Positions 25,600 through 34,270 of a stretch of 64,000 bases of DNA are shown in pieces; within the stretch, counting starts at the first letter, position 1; each line of letters opens with the position of its first letter. A program made the position numbers and the translations under genes. The notes beneath the pieces are model-generated. The model worked only from the letters and a program-made list of their open reading frames with translations, made no database searches and was not told where the DNA came from. Origin of the DNA: Syntrophaceticus sp050949745 (GTDB lineage Bacteria > Bacillota > DSM-12270 > Thermacetogeniales > Thermacetogeniaceae); assembly GCA_050949745.1 (NCBI GenBank), contig JBMNGF010000010.1, positions 1-64,000 on the forward strand, given 5' to 3'.

Positions 25600-27225
25600 A
25601 TGATTTCGTTTTTGCGTTGGCTCGGTAAATTGCTCAAGCGCTCAACAGGTGAGTCAACAAGTTTTTTAAAACCTGGTGACCCCGGTTATCAAGAGGAACG
25701 CACACTTACCTCAAGCCTGAATAAGAATGTAAAAATAATTACCGAAATATTTGGACTCTGTGATGACCTCATGGTGCGTGGGGTAAATATCGGGAGGAAT
25801 AAAAAACATGCCAGAGCAGCGGTAATCTACCTGGACCCCTTGATAGATCATACCCGTTTGCGGCAGGGCCTGATGCACTGTCTGCAGGCCATAGAACAGC
25901 TGCCTCCTATGGGAATTACAACAGAGTGGCTGATCAACAATGCCCTTTCCGATGGCAGGGTAATTGAAAAAAACAAATTCGTAGAGATTACAGATGAGAT
26001 CAATCGGGGTTCTGTATGTTTATTAATTGAAGGGCTCAATCAAGCACTACTCATCAGATTGGCAGGAAAAACAAGCCGTCAGATAGGACTGCCGGTCACA
26101 GAAACAGTATCCAAAGGCCCTCATGATGCCTTTAATGAGGATGTGCGTACAAATATCGCCCTTTTGCGCAAACGCCTGCATACCTCACGCCTGGCTGTGG
26201 AAAACCTGGAAATAGGCGAACTGACCAAAACAGAGGCTAAATTGGTCTACCTCAAGGGCTATGTCATCGAAGGTTTGGTCGACGAAATAAAGACCCGTGT
26301 CAGGCGCATCAGAATAGATGGAATTGTCGACAGCGGCCAGGTAGAGGAGTTTATCCAGGACAGCCCTTTTTCCCTGTTCAGCCTCCTTGACAGCACAGAA
26401 CGGCCCGACAAATTGGCTGCCAACCTGATGGACGGAAAGGCCGGATTGATGTTCGATAACACCCCCTTTGCCTTGATCATGCCTGGAACTTTGACCGCCC
26501 AATTACAAAGCCCGGAAGACTACAGCAAACGCTACTGGTTCAGCTCCTGGATTAGAATTTTGCGCTGGTTCGCGCTCCTGGCCGCCCTATTGGGGCCTTC
26601 GCTTTATATAGCTATTATTACTTTTCATCAGGAACTGCTGCCCACAGAACTGCTAATGACCATATTGGTTTCCAGAGAGGGTGTACCCTTTCCGGGCCTT
26701 GTTGAAGCTCTGATTATGGAAGTGACATTTGAAATACTGCGGGAGGCGGGTCTGCGCCTTCCCCAAACTTTCGGACAAACCATCAGTATAGTAGGTGCGG
26801 TGGTCATTGGACAGGCAGCAGTCAGCGCAGGGTTGGCATCACCTGGTATGGTGATTGTGGTGGCCATTACAGCTATCGCATCATTTGTCATTCCCACACA
26901 GCCTTTATCAAACACCATCCGCATCCTGCGTTTCCCTTTTATGATCCTCGCTGCTTCCTTTGGGTTGATCGGTATCATCATTGGGCTTTCCGTCCTGACC
27001 TATCATTTATGTTCATTACGTTCCTTTGGTATTCCCTACCTGAGCCCTCTGGCACCTACATCTTTCAGTGATTTAAAAGATACCTTCATTAGGGCGCCTA
27101 TCTGGAACATGCGCTTTCGCCCCCGTCCTATGGGCTACACTGAACCCCAACGTCAAAACGATAATTTAAAACCCCATCCACCGACACTAAAGGGGAAAAA
27201 AATCATCAGGAGGAGGGATAAATAA
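25600..27225 (+). CDS. spore germination receptor subunit A (GerA/GerKA family), operon 1
   Basis: This 541-residue GerA-family protein has a soluble N-terminal region (about 1-290, ending TERPDKLAANLMDGKAGLM), a membrane region of about five helices (about 325-480) with the family signature VPFPGLVEALIMEVTFEILREAG, and a basic C-terminal tail. The A subunit sits in the spore inner membrane with the B and C subunits and senses germinants. The stop overlaps the ATG of the B subunit (TAATG). It is about half-identical by eye to the A subunit at 51744-53372, so the two operons are paralogous. Confidence 0.93.
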   Translation: MISFLRWLGKLLKRSTGESTSFLKPGDPGYQEERTLTSSLNKNVKIITEIFGLCDDLMVRGVNIGRNKKHARAAVIYLDPLIDHTRLRQGLMHCLQAIEQLPPMGITTEWLINNALSDGRVIEKNKFVEITDEINRGSVCLLIEGLNQALLIRLAGKTSRQIGLPVTETVSKGPHDAFNEDVRTNIALLRKRLHTSRLAVENLEIGELTKTEAKLVYLKGYVIEGLVDEIKTRVRRIRIDGIVDSGQVEEFIQDSPFSLFSLLDSTERPDKLAANLMDGKAGLMFDNTPFALIMPGTLTAQLQSPEDYSKRYWFSSWIRILRWFALLAALLGPSLYIAIITFHQELLPTELLMTILVSREGVPFPGLVEALIMEVTFEILREAGLRLPQTFGQTISIVGAVVIGQAAVSAGLASPGMVIVVAITAIASFVIPTQPLSNTIRILRFPFMILAASFGLIGIIIGLSVLTYHLCSLRSFGIPYLSPLAPTSFSDLKDTFIRAPIWNMRFRPRPMGYTEPQRQNDNLKPHPPTLKGKKIIRRRDK

Positions 27226-28331
27226 TGCTTGACCAGGGGCGTATCAGCAGTGTGCAGCTGTTTCTGCTGTTGGTCCTAGTCGAAGCAGCCACCGCATTTC
27301 TCTATGCCCCATCTGTAGTCATACAGATGGCCGGGCGGGACAGCTGGCTGACCCCCATCCTTGCTTCAATTTTCGGTTTGGCGGTAGCACTTGTTTGTAT
27401 TGCTCTTGCCAAAAGGTTTCCACAGCAGGTTTTTACCGAATACCTGCCCCAGATATTAGGGAAAATCCCCGGGAAAATACTGGCTGGGATCTACACAGCA
27501 GTTTTCGTCCATCTCACCAGTGTCATCATCAATCAAGGCTCTACCTTTATTCATGTGGCTTTTTTAAGGGAAACCCCTCTTTTGGTTATTGATATTCTCA
27601 TTGCACTGGCATCCATCTACGGTGTCTACCTGGGTATTGAGGTCATCGCTCGGCAGAATGAACTGGTATGGCCGGTATGGACGCTGTCCATTTTGATCAT
27701 CATTCTTTTGGTGGCAAAGGAGATCAATCCTGACAACTTCAGGCCAATTGTGGAAAACGGGATCATGCCTATCATCAAAGGTAGTGCACTTGTCAGCCCC
27801 TTCCGGGGAGAAATATTTCTACTGCTCATGCTGTTCCCCTACCTCAACAAAAAACAGGAGGTATATAAAACCGCAGTGTACTATCTGCTGACAACAGCTT
27901 TTGTCGGGGGACTAATTACAGCAGTACTAATCGGGGTCTTCGGCGATGTGATTCCTGTCTATATGGTTTTCCCCACTTACGATCTCGCCCGCTACATCTC
28001 GGTTGCCCAGTTTTTGGAACGCATTCAAATCCTGATCGTTGTTATGTGGATGGCCGGGATAATCGTTAAAATGGCAGTATTCTTTCACACCTCTGCTATA
28101 GCCGCGGCCACCACCCTGGGTCTAAAAAACTATCGAGTAACCCTTTTACCTATTTTTGCAGGTACCATTGTAATTAGCAGGGTGTTCTATGGTGATTATT
28201 TGCGTTTGACAGATTTTCTTTTTAATATTTTCCCGTACTATGGTTGGGCAGTAGAGCTACTGATCCCTGCACTGCTGCTCGTGATCGCTGTAATTTTAAA
28301 AAAAGGAGGAAAATTTCTTAGAGATGATTAA
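27225..28331 (+). CDS. spore germination receptor subunit B (GerAB/GerKB family), operon 1
   Basis: This 368-residue integral membrane protein has about ten helices and belongs to the spore germination GerAB/APC-like transporter superfamily. Family features include ISSVQLFLLLVLVEAATAF at the start and IYGVYLGIEVIARQNEL in the middle. AGGAGGG 7 nt upstream of the ATG and overlap with both neighbours show coupled translation. B subunits are thought to bind germinant or conduct ions. Confidence 0.92.
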   Translation: MLDQGRISSVQLFLLLVLVEAATAFLYAPSVVIQMAGRDSWLTPILASIFGLAVALVCIALAKRFPQQVFTEYLPQILGKIPGKILAGIYTAVFVHLTSVIINQGSTFIHVAFLRETPLLVIDILIALASIYGVYLGIEVIARQNELVWPVWTLSILIIILLVAKEINPDNFRPIVENGIMPIIKGSALVSPFRGEIFLLLMLFPYLNKKQEVYKTAVYYLLTTAFVGGLITAVLIGVFGDVIPVYMVFPTYDLARYISVAQFLERIQILIVVMWMAGIIVKMAVFFHTSAIAAATTLGLKNYRVTLLPIFAGTIVISRVFYGDYLRLTDFLFNIFPYYGWAVELLIPALLLVIAVILKKGGKFLRDD

Positions 28332-29589
28332 TTTGCTTCGTAAACTCATGGTTATTTTGCTGGTCTTTATACTCCTTTTCACCTCCGGGTGCTGGAACAG
28401 AAGGGAAATGGATACACTAACCGTCAATTCTGCCCTCGGTTTTGATCTGATTACATCAGATGGAAAGTCCAAGATCCTGCTCTCTGTACTGACACTTAAA
28501 CCATCCCCAGGAGCCAGCAGCGGCGGAGGGAGTATGGAAGGAGATACAGGCCAACAGCAAACAGCACCCGGGCAGGTAATCTCGATCACTGGAGACACTA
28601 TCCAGGATGCGGTGCGCAACTGGGGACAAAGGTCATCAAGACAGCTTTTCATGGGTCATACTGTGCTCTTTGTGATCGGAGAGTCTGCTGCTAAAAAGGG
28701 GATCGGCTGGGTGATCGATTTTGGCACCCGCAACCGGGATATACCTGAAAGGGCTATGGTTGTGGTCTGTGAAGGTATGGCACGGGATTTTCTCCAGGCT
28801 CAATCTGAATTTGAACCGTTGCTCTCCACAGAGGTCTTTAATATACTGAATCAAGATAAAAATTATACTTCTAAAAGCCAAGCAATTAATATTATTCAAG
28901 TAATGTACGATCTTTTGACACCCGGCAGTGACCCTTCACTGCCATTTCTGAGAACCATTACTCCACCGGAAAAGGGATCAGCTATCCGACAGACACCCCC
29001 AGCAACTGAGGGAAAAGACAACAGTGAAGGTGAACAGCCCCAGCAGAAAGTTCCGAATTTGGACGGAGCAGCTGTCTTTCGAGGTGAGAAACTGGCAGGG
29101 CGGTTAAATGAGCTGGAAACCCAGGGGATGTTGTTTATCATTGGAGAAGCACTGGGGGGTATTATTCCGGTGGCCTTTGACTCCACTGAGAAAAACACAT
29201 CATTTCTTTTCCGTGATGTGAATACAAAAGTAAAACCATTGGTCAAAAAAGATGAAATCATCTTTCAGGTGGAAATCAAGGGAACAGGAGAACTGATTGG
29301 AGCAGCACCGGAAACCATTGATATTACAAAAGAGAGTGATATCAAAAAAATGGAGAATATGATCAACCAGGAGGTGGAACACCGCTGCCGGAGCGCGGTT
29401 ATCAAGGCACAGGAACTGCGGTCAGATGTCTTTGGTTTTGGGGATAAGATCCACCGCACCCAGCCCGAGGTTTGGAGGGAGATCGAGAATCGCTGGGAAG
29501 AGATCTTCCCCTATGTTGAAGTCGATATCACAGCAGACTTTTCCGTAGAGCACTCGGGTCTGATCGGTAAATCGCTGGAAATAAGATAG
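28324..29589 (+). CDS. spore germination receptor subunit C (Ger(x)C lipoprotein), operon 1
   Basis: The 421-residue lipoprotein has signal MINLLRKLMVILLVFILLF followed by lipobox TSGC and then WNRREMD, the standard Ger(x)C start. The mature part contains a glycine-rich insert (GASSGGGSMEG) and the C-terminal GerAC domain with ...VFGFGDKIHRTQPEVWREI. It is full length, unlike the paralogue at 49073-50328. The TAG stop is the first triplet of a TAGTGGTTGGTGG repeat. Confidence 0.92.
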   Translation: MINLLRKLMVILLVFILLFTSGCWNRREMDTLTVNSALGFDLITSDGKSKILLSVLTLKPSPGASSGGGSMEGDTGQQQTAPGQVISITGDTIQDAVRNWGQRSSRQLFMGHTVLFVIGESAAKKGIGWVIDFGTRNRDIPERAMVVVCEGMARDFLQAQSEFEPLLSTEVFNILNQDKNYTSKSQAINIIQVMYDLLTPGSDPSLPFLRTITPPEKGSAIRQTPPATEGKDNSEGEQPQQKVPNLDGAAVFRGEKLAGRLNELETQGMLFIIGEALGGIIPVAFDSTEKNTSFLFRDVNTKVKPLVKKDEIIFQVEIKGTGELIGAAPETIDITKESDIKKMENMINQEVEHRCRSAVIKAQELRSDVFGFGDKIHRTQPEVWREIENRWEEIFPYVEVDITADFSVEHSGLIGKSLEIR

Positions 29590-29611
29590 TGGTTGGTGGT
29601 TGGTGGTTGGA
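29588..29611. repeat. family C-like repeat at a stop codon
   Basis: TAGTGGTTGGTGGTTGGTGG begins on the stop codon (29587-29589) of the Ger(x)C gene, with tandem GGTTGGT units. The far part of family C (TTGGAAAAAGAT) is absent here. Confidence 0.55.
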
Positions 29612-29624
29612 TTCACTGTACCGC

Positions 29625-29679
29625 AAAAAAAACATCTGTTCAGTTCACACTAGGTAATCAGTGAACAGATGTTTTTTTT
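29625..29679. terminator. bidirectional intrinsic terminator
   Basis: A8-CATCTGTTCA (29625-29642) pairs with TGAACAGATG-T8 (29662-29679), a long perfect stem with A- and T-tracts on both sides. It lies between the convergent ger operon 1 (+) and the isocitrate dehydrogenase gene (-) and should terminate both. Confidence 0.92.
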
Positions 29680-29700
29680 GTCTAAACTGCTGTTTGTATT

Positions 29701-30708
29701 TTAGAGCTTATCGGCAATTGCCTTTCCCATCTCTGATGCTTTGGCGCTTCCGCCCAGATCATAGGTCAGGTATTTCCCCTCTGCAAGCACCTCATTGACG
29801 GCTTTCATCACCCTGTCAGCTGCTTCCATTTCTCCCAGGTGCTTGAGCATCATCACACCGGAGAGAATCGTAGCTAAGGGGTTCACCTTGTCCATACCAG
29901 TGTATTTGGGAGCACTTCCATGTACCGGCTCAAAAACCGCATATTCCTTCCCAATATTGGCTCCGGGGGCAACACCCAGACCGCCCACAAGCCCTGCACA
30001 GATGTCTGACAGAATATCTCCGTAGAGATTGGGCATGACCAGTACATCTAGATCCTCAGGTTTTTGCACAATCTTCATCGAGCAGGCATCAACAATGCGG
30101 TCCTCAAATTCTATATCCGTATATTCGGCGGCTACTTGCCGGGCAACCTCCAGGAACAAGCCATCTGTACACTTCATGATGTTTGCTTTATGCACAGCAG
30201 TAACCTTTTTACGGCCTTCTCGCCGGGCGTATTCAAAGGCGTAACGCACTATACGCTCTGACCCAGCCCTGGTGATAATCTTAATGCTCTCTGCAGCGTC
30301 CTCACCAACCATATGCTCGATCCCTGCATAGAGATCCTCGGTGTTTTCCCGCACTGTGACAATGTCCACATTCTCATAGCGGGTCTTAACCGCCGGAAGA
30401 CTCGTGGCAGGTCTGACATTAGCAAACAGGTCCAGTGACTTACGCAAAGCAACATTTACACTGCGGAACCCTGTTCCGATAGGTGTTGTAAGGGGTCCCT
30501 TAAGAGCAATCTTGTTCTTTCTGATGGATTCCAGAACATGCTCAGGCAGGGGTGTGCCATACTCATCAATAACACCCTCCCCTGCATCAACAACATCCCA
30601 TTCAATACCGACATTTGCCGCATCCAGAACGATGCGGGCAGCTCTGGTCACATCTGGGCCAGTCCCATCACCGGGGATCAAAGTAATTGTATACTTTTTC
30701 AATAACAT
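29701..30708 (-). CDS. NAD-dependent isocitrate dehydrogenase (IDH3-like)
   Basis: The 335-residue beta-decarboxylating dehydrogenase has LIPGDGTGPDVT at the N-terminus, the substrate loop VRENTEDLYAGIEH, catalytic TAVHKANIMK, the metal-binding MPNLYGDILSD and GSAPKYTG near the C-terminus. The pattern is closer to mitochondrial-type NAD-isocitrate dehydrogenase than to isopropylmalate dehydrogenase; homoisocitrate dehydrogenase is the main alternative. It follows the dehydratase genes and the citrate/homocitrate synthase-like gene, so it probably makes 2-oxoglutarate. ATG at 30708 chosen; the frame opens 9 codons earlier. Confidence 0.8.
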   Translation of the reverse strand: MLLKKYTITLIPGDGTGPDVTRAARIVLDAANVGIEWDVVDAGEGVIDEYGTPLPEHVLESIRKNKIALKGPLTTPIGTGFRSVNVALRKSLDLFANVRPATSLPAVKTRYENVDIVTVRENTEDLYAGIEHMVGEDAAESIKIITRAGSERIVRYAFEYARREGRKKVTAVHKANIMKCTDGLFLEVARQVAAEYTDIEFEDRIVDACSMKIVQKPEDLDVLVMPNLYGDILSDICAGLVGGLGVAPGANIGKEYAVFEPVHGSAPKYTGMDKVNPLATILSGVMMLKHLGEMEAADRVMKAVNEVLAEGKYLTYDLGGSAKASEMGKAIADKL

Positions 30709-30872
30709 ACACTCCGTTTCAATAAAATAATCCATTGCAATTCTTTAGAAATTTCGCTCACATCTAGAATCTACTCCGATTTGTGCAACTATATAATCTC
30801 TATAAAATTCACAACTCTTTGTTCCAATACATCTGCTGCAGAAATACTCCTTCATTTGCTATTGCTCATTCT

Positions 30873-31370
30873 CTAGAGATTAAAAGTGCCATATTTCCGG
30901 AAATGCTCTGCCAGTCCTCCATCTGATAAAATTTTTAGCATGATGGGAGGCAGGGGTTGAACAGGAATCTCTTTCTCCTGTGTTAAGTTTTTCAATAAGC
31001 CATTTTCCAAATCCATTACCAGTTCATCCTCTGCTTTAATCAAACTGGTATCACAGATAACTACCGGCAGGCCTGTGTTGATAGCATTACGATAAAAAAT
31101 TCTGGCAAAGGACTTTGCCAATACTGCCCCCACCCCAGCGTTAAGCAAGGCAAGAGGTGCCTGCTCCCTGGATGAACCACAGCCAAAATTGCTGCCTGCT
31201 ACTACAAAATCCCCTTCCTGCACTCTCTTTGCAAAATCAGGGTCAAGGTCTTCCATCACATGTTTGGCCAGTTCCTTCATATCTAAAGTCTTGAATTTAT
31301 ACTTGCCAGATATAATATAATCTGTGTTCACGTCATTTCCAAAGGTGTGGGCTCTACCACGCAGTTCCAT
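30873..31370 (-). CDS. aconitase/isopropylmalate isomerase-type dehydratase, small subunit
   Basis: The 165-residue LeuD/HacB-type swivel domain has GRAHTFGNDVNTDYII at the start and the conserved GSNFGCGSSREQAP. It pairs with the large subunit encoded upstream (31654-32907). The specificity loop reads YIIS, not the YLRT I recall for methanogen homoaconitase small subunit, which argues mildly against homoaconitase; isocitrate formation from citrate fits the operon better. AGGAGGAGAAGAG precedes the ATG. A 283-bp gap filled with repeats separates it from the large-subunit gene. Confidence 0.82.
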   Translation of the reverse strand: MELRGRAHTFGNDVNTDYIISGKYKFKTLDMKELAKHVMEDLDPDFAKRVQEGDFVVAGSNFGCGSSREQAPLALLNAGVGAVLAKSFARIFYRNAINTGLPVVICDTSLIKAEDELVMDLENGLLKNLTQEKEIPVQPLPPIMLKILSDGGLAEHFRKYGTFNL

Positions 31371-31393
31371 CTCTTCTCCTCCTACCTAAAATA

Positions 31394-31583
31394 GATGTCG
31401 GAAACCTGATGTCAGATGTCAGAGATACCCTGGTAACGGGGTCTCTATTACTTCCTTCTAAGACATCAGCAACCTGTCTCTGTACTTCCTATATTGATAT
31501 ATGGATGTCGAAAGCCGGATGTCAGAGATACCCTGGTAACGGGATCTCTGTTAACTTACATCTAAGACAGTTTAGTAACCTAT
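31394..31583. repeat. two direct copies of a family D unit
   Basis: Units at 31394-31477 and 31504-31583 share GATGTCRGA... openings, an identical core ATGTCAGAGATACCCTGGTA followed by ACGGG, and a TCTAAGACA...AACCT tail. Each core can fold into an AGAGAT...ATCTCT hairpin. They separate the two dehydratase subunit genes. Confidence 0.75.
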
Positions 31584-31610
31584 CTTCATAACTTCCACTA
31601 TCATGGTCTA

Positions 31611-31656
31611 GTGAGTCAAAGTCCCCGTCCCCTTGACTCAACGTCCCCTTGACTCA
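31611..31656. repeat. family A repeat supplying the stop codon of the dehydratase large subunit
   Basis: On the minus strand it reads TGAGTCAAGGGGACG, then a second TGAGTCAAGGGGACGGGG, then TTTGACTCAC. The first TGA is the stop codon of the gene ending at 31654. Confidence 0.8.
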
Positions 31657-32907
31657 AACAAACTCTCTGGGGTCGGTGATCTCCCCTTTTACTGCTGATG
31701 CAGCAACTGTTGCCGGAGAAGCCAGATAGATAAATGCATTGCTGTTGCCCATCCGTCCTTTGAAGTTCCGGTTCGCTGTAGAGATGACATTCTCCCCATC
31801 GGAGGGAACTCCATTATGGGTCCCTACACAGGGACCACATCCTGGTGTTACAACAGCTGCACCTGCCTCAATCAGTGTCTTTAAGACACCTGTCTCCATG
31901 GCATCCAGATAAACTTGACGAGATGCAGGAGCGACAATAAAGCGGACATCCGGATGGATCTTGCGCCCTTTCAAAACTTGTGCAGCTATAGTCAGGTCCT
32001 CCAACCTTCCATTGGTGCAGGTTCCAAGCACTGCCTGCTGGACAGGTGTTCCCGCCACATCATCTATCGGGACCCCATTATCCACCTGATGAGGCTTTGC
32101 TACATATGGAGATAGCTGACTGACATCGTACTCTTTAATCTCAGAGTATTCAGCATCTGCATCTGCACTGACAGCCTCAAACTTTTTATCGCTGTGGTTA
32201 TGCACCCACTCCATAACTTTATCATCAGCTTCCATCAATCCCACTTTAGCACCCATCTCAACTGCCATATTGGAGATGGTAAAACGAGCCTCCACTGAGA
32301 GCGCCTCTATTGCCTCCCCAGTATACTCAGCGGCCTTGTAAGTCGCACCATCTGCAGTCAGCTGGCTGATCAAGAACAGAATTAGATCCTTGGAATATAC
32401 ACCGGCAGGAAGTAACCCCTGACACACAAACTTGATTGTCTCCGGCACCTTGAACCACATCTTCCCTGAAATCAAGGCAGCAGCCAGATCTGTAGAACCA
32501 ACCCCTGTAGAAAATGCATTCAATGCTCCATAGGTACAGGTATGAGAATCAGCACCGATCACCAGTGAACCTGGCCCTACATGCCCCTTCTCCGGAACGA
32601 GCTGATGGCAGACACCCTCACCTATATCGTACATGATCATGTTATTATCCTTGGAAAACTGACGCATTAGGGTATGCAGAGCAGATACTCCCTCCAGTGG
32701 ACTGGGAGCACTGTGGTCGATGACCAGAGCAGCACGCTCCGGGGCAAATACACCCTTCCCATTCATAGCCTCATAGGCTCGTATTGCCAGAGGTGATGTT
32801 CCATCCTGACCCATCCGAAAATCTATATCTGCCACAACAATATCATTGGCATACGCATTTTGACCACTTTTCTTACTTAATATCTTTTCAGCTATTGTTT
32901 TTCCCAA
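31654..32907 (-). CDS. aconitase/isopropylmalate isomerase-type dehydratase, large subunit
   Basis: The 417-residue LeuC/HacA-type protein binds a [4Fe-4S] cluster through Cys residues in LGTCTNGR and TPGCGPCVG. Other motifs are VIDHSAPSP, IGADSHTCTYGALNAFSTGVGSTD and GRMGNSNA. The TTG at 32907 (GKTIAEKILSK) is preferred: GGAGGAG lies 8 nt upstream and it matches the family start, whereas the ATG six codons earlier would place that ribosome site inside the gene. It is predicted to convert citrate to isocitrate, or homocitrate to homoisocitrate, with the small subunit. The gene ends inside a family A repeat. Confidence 0.85.
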   Translation of the reverse strand: MGKTIAEKILSKKSGQNAYANDIVVADIDFRMGQDGTSPLAIRAYEAMNGKGVFAPERAALVIDHSAPSPLEGVSALHTLMRQFSKDNNMIMYDIGEGVCHQLVPEKGHVGPGSLVIGADSHTCTYGALNAFSTGVGSTDLAAALISGKMWFKVPETIKFVCQGLLPAGVYSKDLILFLISQLTADGATYKAAEYTGEAIEALSVEARFTISNMAVEMGAKVGLMEADDKVMEWVHNHSDKKFEAVSADADAEYSEIKEYDVSQLSPYVAKPHQVDNGVPIDDVAGTPVQQAVLGTCTNGRLEDLTIAAQVLKGRKIHPDVRFIVAPASRQVYLDAMETGVLKTLIEAGAAVVTPGCGPCVGTHNGVPSDGENVISTANRNFKGRMGNSNAFIYLASPATVAASAVKGEITDPREFV

Positions 32908-32929
32908 AAGGGACTCCTCCCCCATTTAT

Positions 32930-34072
32930 TTAATTTGCCGCTTTTGTGGTGCATTCCTGAACATAATCCTCATAGATATAAACCAATTCCTTGTCAAAGA
33001 GCGTTCTTTTCAGCTCAACAGCTGCGGTTCTGACCCGTGTTAAAAGGTCATTGGCCTCATCCTTACTTAAAACTATGCCATACTCTTCAAATTTCGCTAT
33101 TATTGCACTGGTACCTGAATGTTTACCAATCACTATCTGGCGCTCCAACCCTACCTCTTCCGGACAGAAAACCTCATAGGTGCGCGGGTCCTTTAAAGCC
33201 CCGTCAGCATGAATCCCTGATTCATGGGCAAACATATTGGAACCAACAATCGGTTTCCAAGCTGGCAGCTCCCTCTTGGCAGCACCAGAAACATATTCAG
33301 CGATCTCCCTGAACATTTTGGTTTTGAAATTCAGATCAACCCCTTCCAGGTGTTTAAGCGCCATAACCACTTCTTCCATAGCGGCATTACCGGCCCGTTC
33401 ACCCAAACCAATAACAGTAACCCCTACCCATTTGGCACCGGCACGGACACCTGCTAGGGCATTGGCGGTAGCCATTCCAAAATCATTATGGGTATGCATC
33501 TCCACATCAATTCCCACCCGGGAAACGAGCTCTTTGATCCGCTCATATGTGGTAAAGGGCTCCAAAATTCCTACAGTATCACAGTAGCGCAGGCGGTCAG
33601 CTCCGGCCTCCTTGGCAGCCTGAGCAAACTCGTAGAGAAATTCAGGATCTGTACGGGAGGCATCTTCGGCATTTACTGAAATGTAAACCCCATGCCTTTT
33701 AGCAAATTCTGTTGCTTTAACCATACTCTGCAGTACTTTTTCTCTGGTGCTGCGGAGTTTATGTTCAATATGAATATCAGAAGTAGAGATAGAAATGGCT
33801 ACCGCATCTACACCACATTCCAGGGAATGCTCAATATCATTGATAACAGCGCGATTCCATCCCATAATACTGGAGCGCAGGCCAAGTTTGCATATTTGTT
33901 TGATGGTTTCCTTTTCATGCCCACCCATTACCGGAATACCCGCTTCGATCTGATCGACACCAATTGCATCGAGCATTTTGGCAATGCGAAGCTTCTCTTT
34001 GTTTGCAAAAACAACACCTGCAGTCTGTTCCCCGTCACGCAGTGTAGTATCCACAATTTTAATCTTTCCCAT
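32930..34072 (-). CDS. homocitrate synthase/Re-citrate synthase-like acyltransferase (NifV family)
   Basis: The 380-residue DRE-TIM enzyme has the signature DTTLRDGEQTAGV at residues 8-20, the metal ligands in MHTHNDFGMATANAL, and GNAAMEEVV and HADGALKDP in the C-terminal part. NifV-family members include homocitrate synthase and the Clostridium kluyveri-type Re-citrate synthase. The operon encodes dehydratase subunits and an IDH3-like dehydrogenase and has no nif or lysine genes, so Re-citrate synthase (acetyl-CoA plus oxaloacetate to citrate) is my preferred reading; homocitrate synthase remains possible. AAAGGAGGGTG precedes the ATG. Confidence 0.8.
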   Translation of the reverse strand: MGKIKIVDTTLRDGEQTAGVVFANKEKLRIAKMLDAIGVDQIEAGIPVMGGHEKETIKQICKLGLRSSIMGWNRAVINDIEHSLECGVDAVAISISTSDIHIEHKLRSTREKVLQSMVKATEFAKRHGVYISVNAEDASRTDPEFLYEFAQAAKEAGADRLRYCDTVGILEPFTTYERIKELVSRVGIDVEMHTHNDFGMATANALAGVRAGAKWVGVTVIGLGERAGNAAMEEVVMALKHLEGVDLNFKTKMFREIAEYVSGAAKRELPAWKPIVGSNMFAHESGIHADGALKDPRTYEVFCPEEVGLERQIVIGKHSGTSAIIAKFEEYGIVLSKDEANDLLTRVRTAAVELKRTLFDKELVYIYEDYVQECTTKAAN

Positions 34073-34270
34073 GTTTCACCCTCCTTTATGGAAATCCTCC
34101 CACAACCAATTTAAGTTGCGTCTTTAACAGATAAGAACTATATAATTCTTCTGTTATCTTAGGAAAAGCATAAACATATTCTATTATATTTTACCTGATC
34201 AAGGGTAATAGCGTTAGCTCAAAACAGCTCAGCAAAACTAAGTATTCCAACGTTATTTCAAAAGGTTAAG

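Noticed and set aside
25480..25600. Sigma-G promoter of germination operon 1
   Set aside because: TGAAATA- and GATAATA-like boxes exist but no pair has 17-18 bp spacing.
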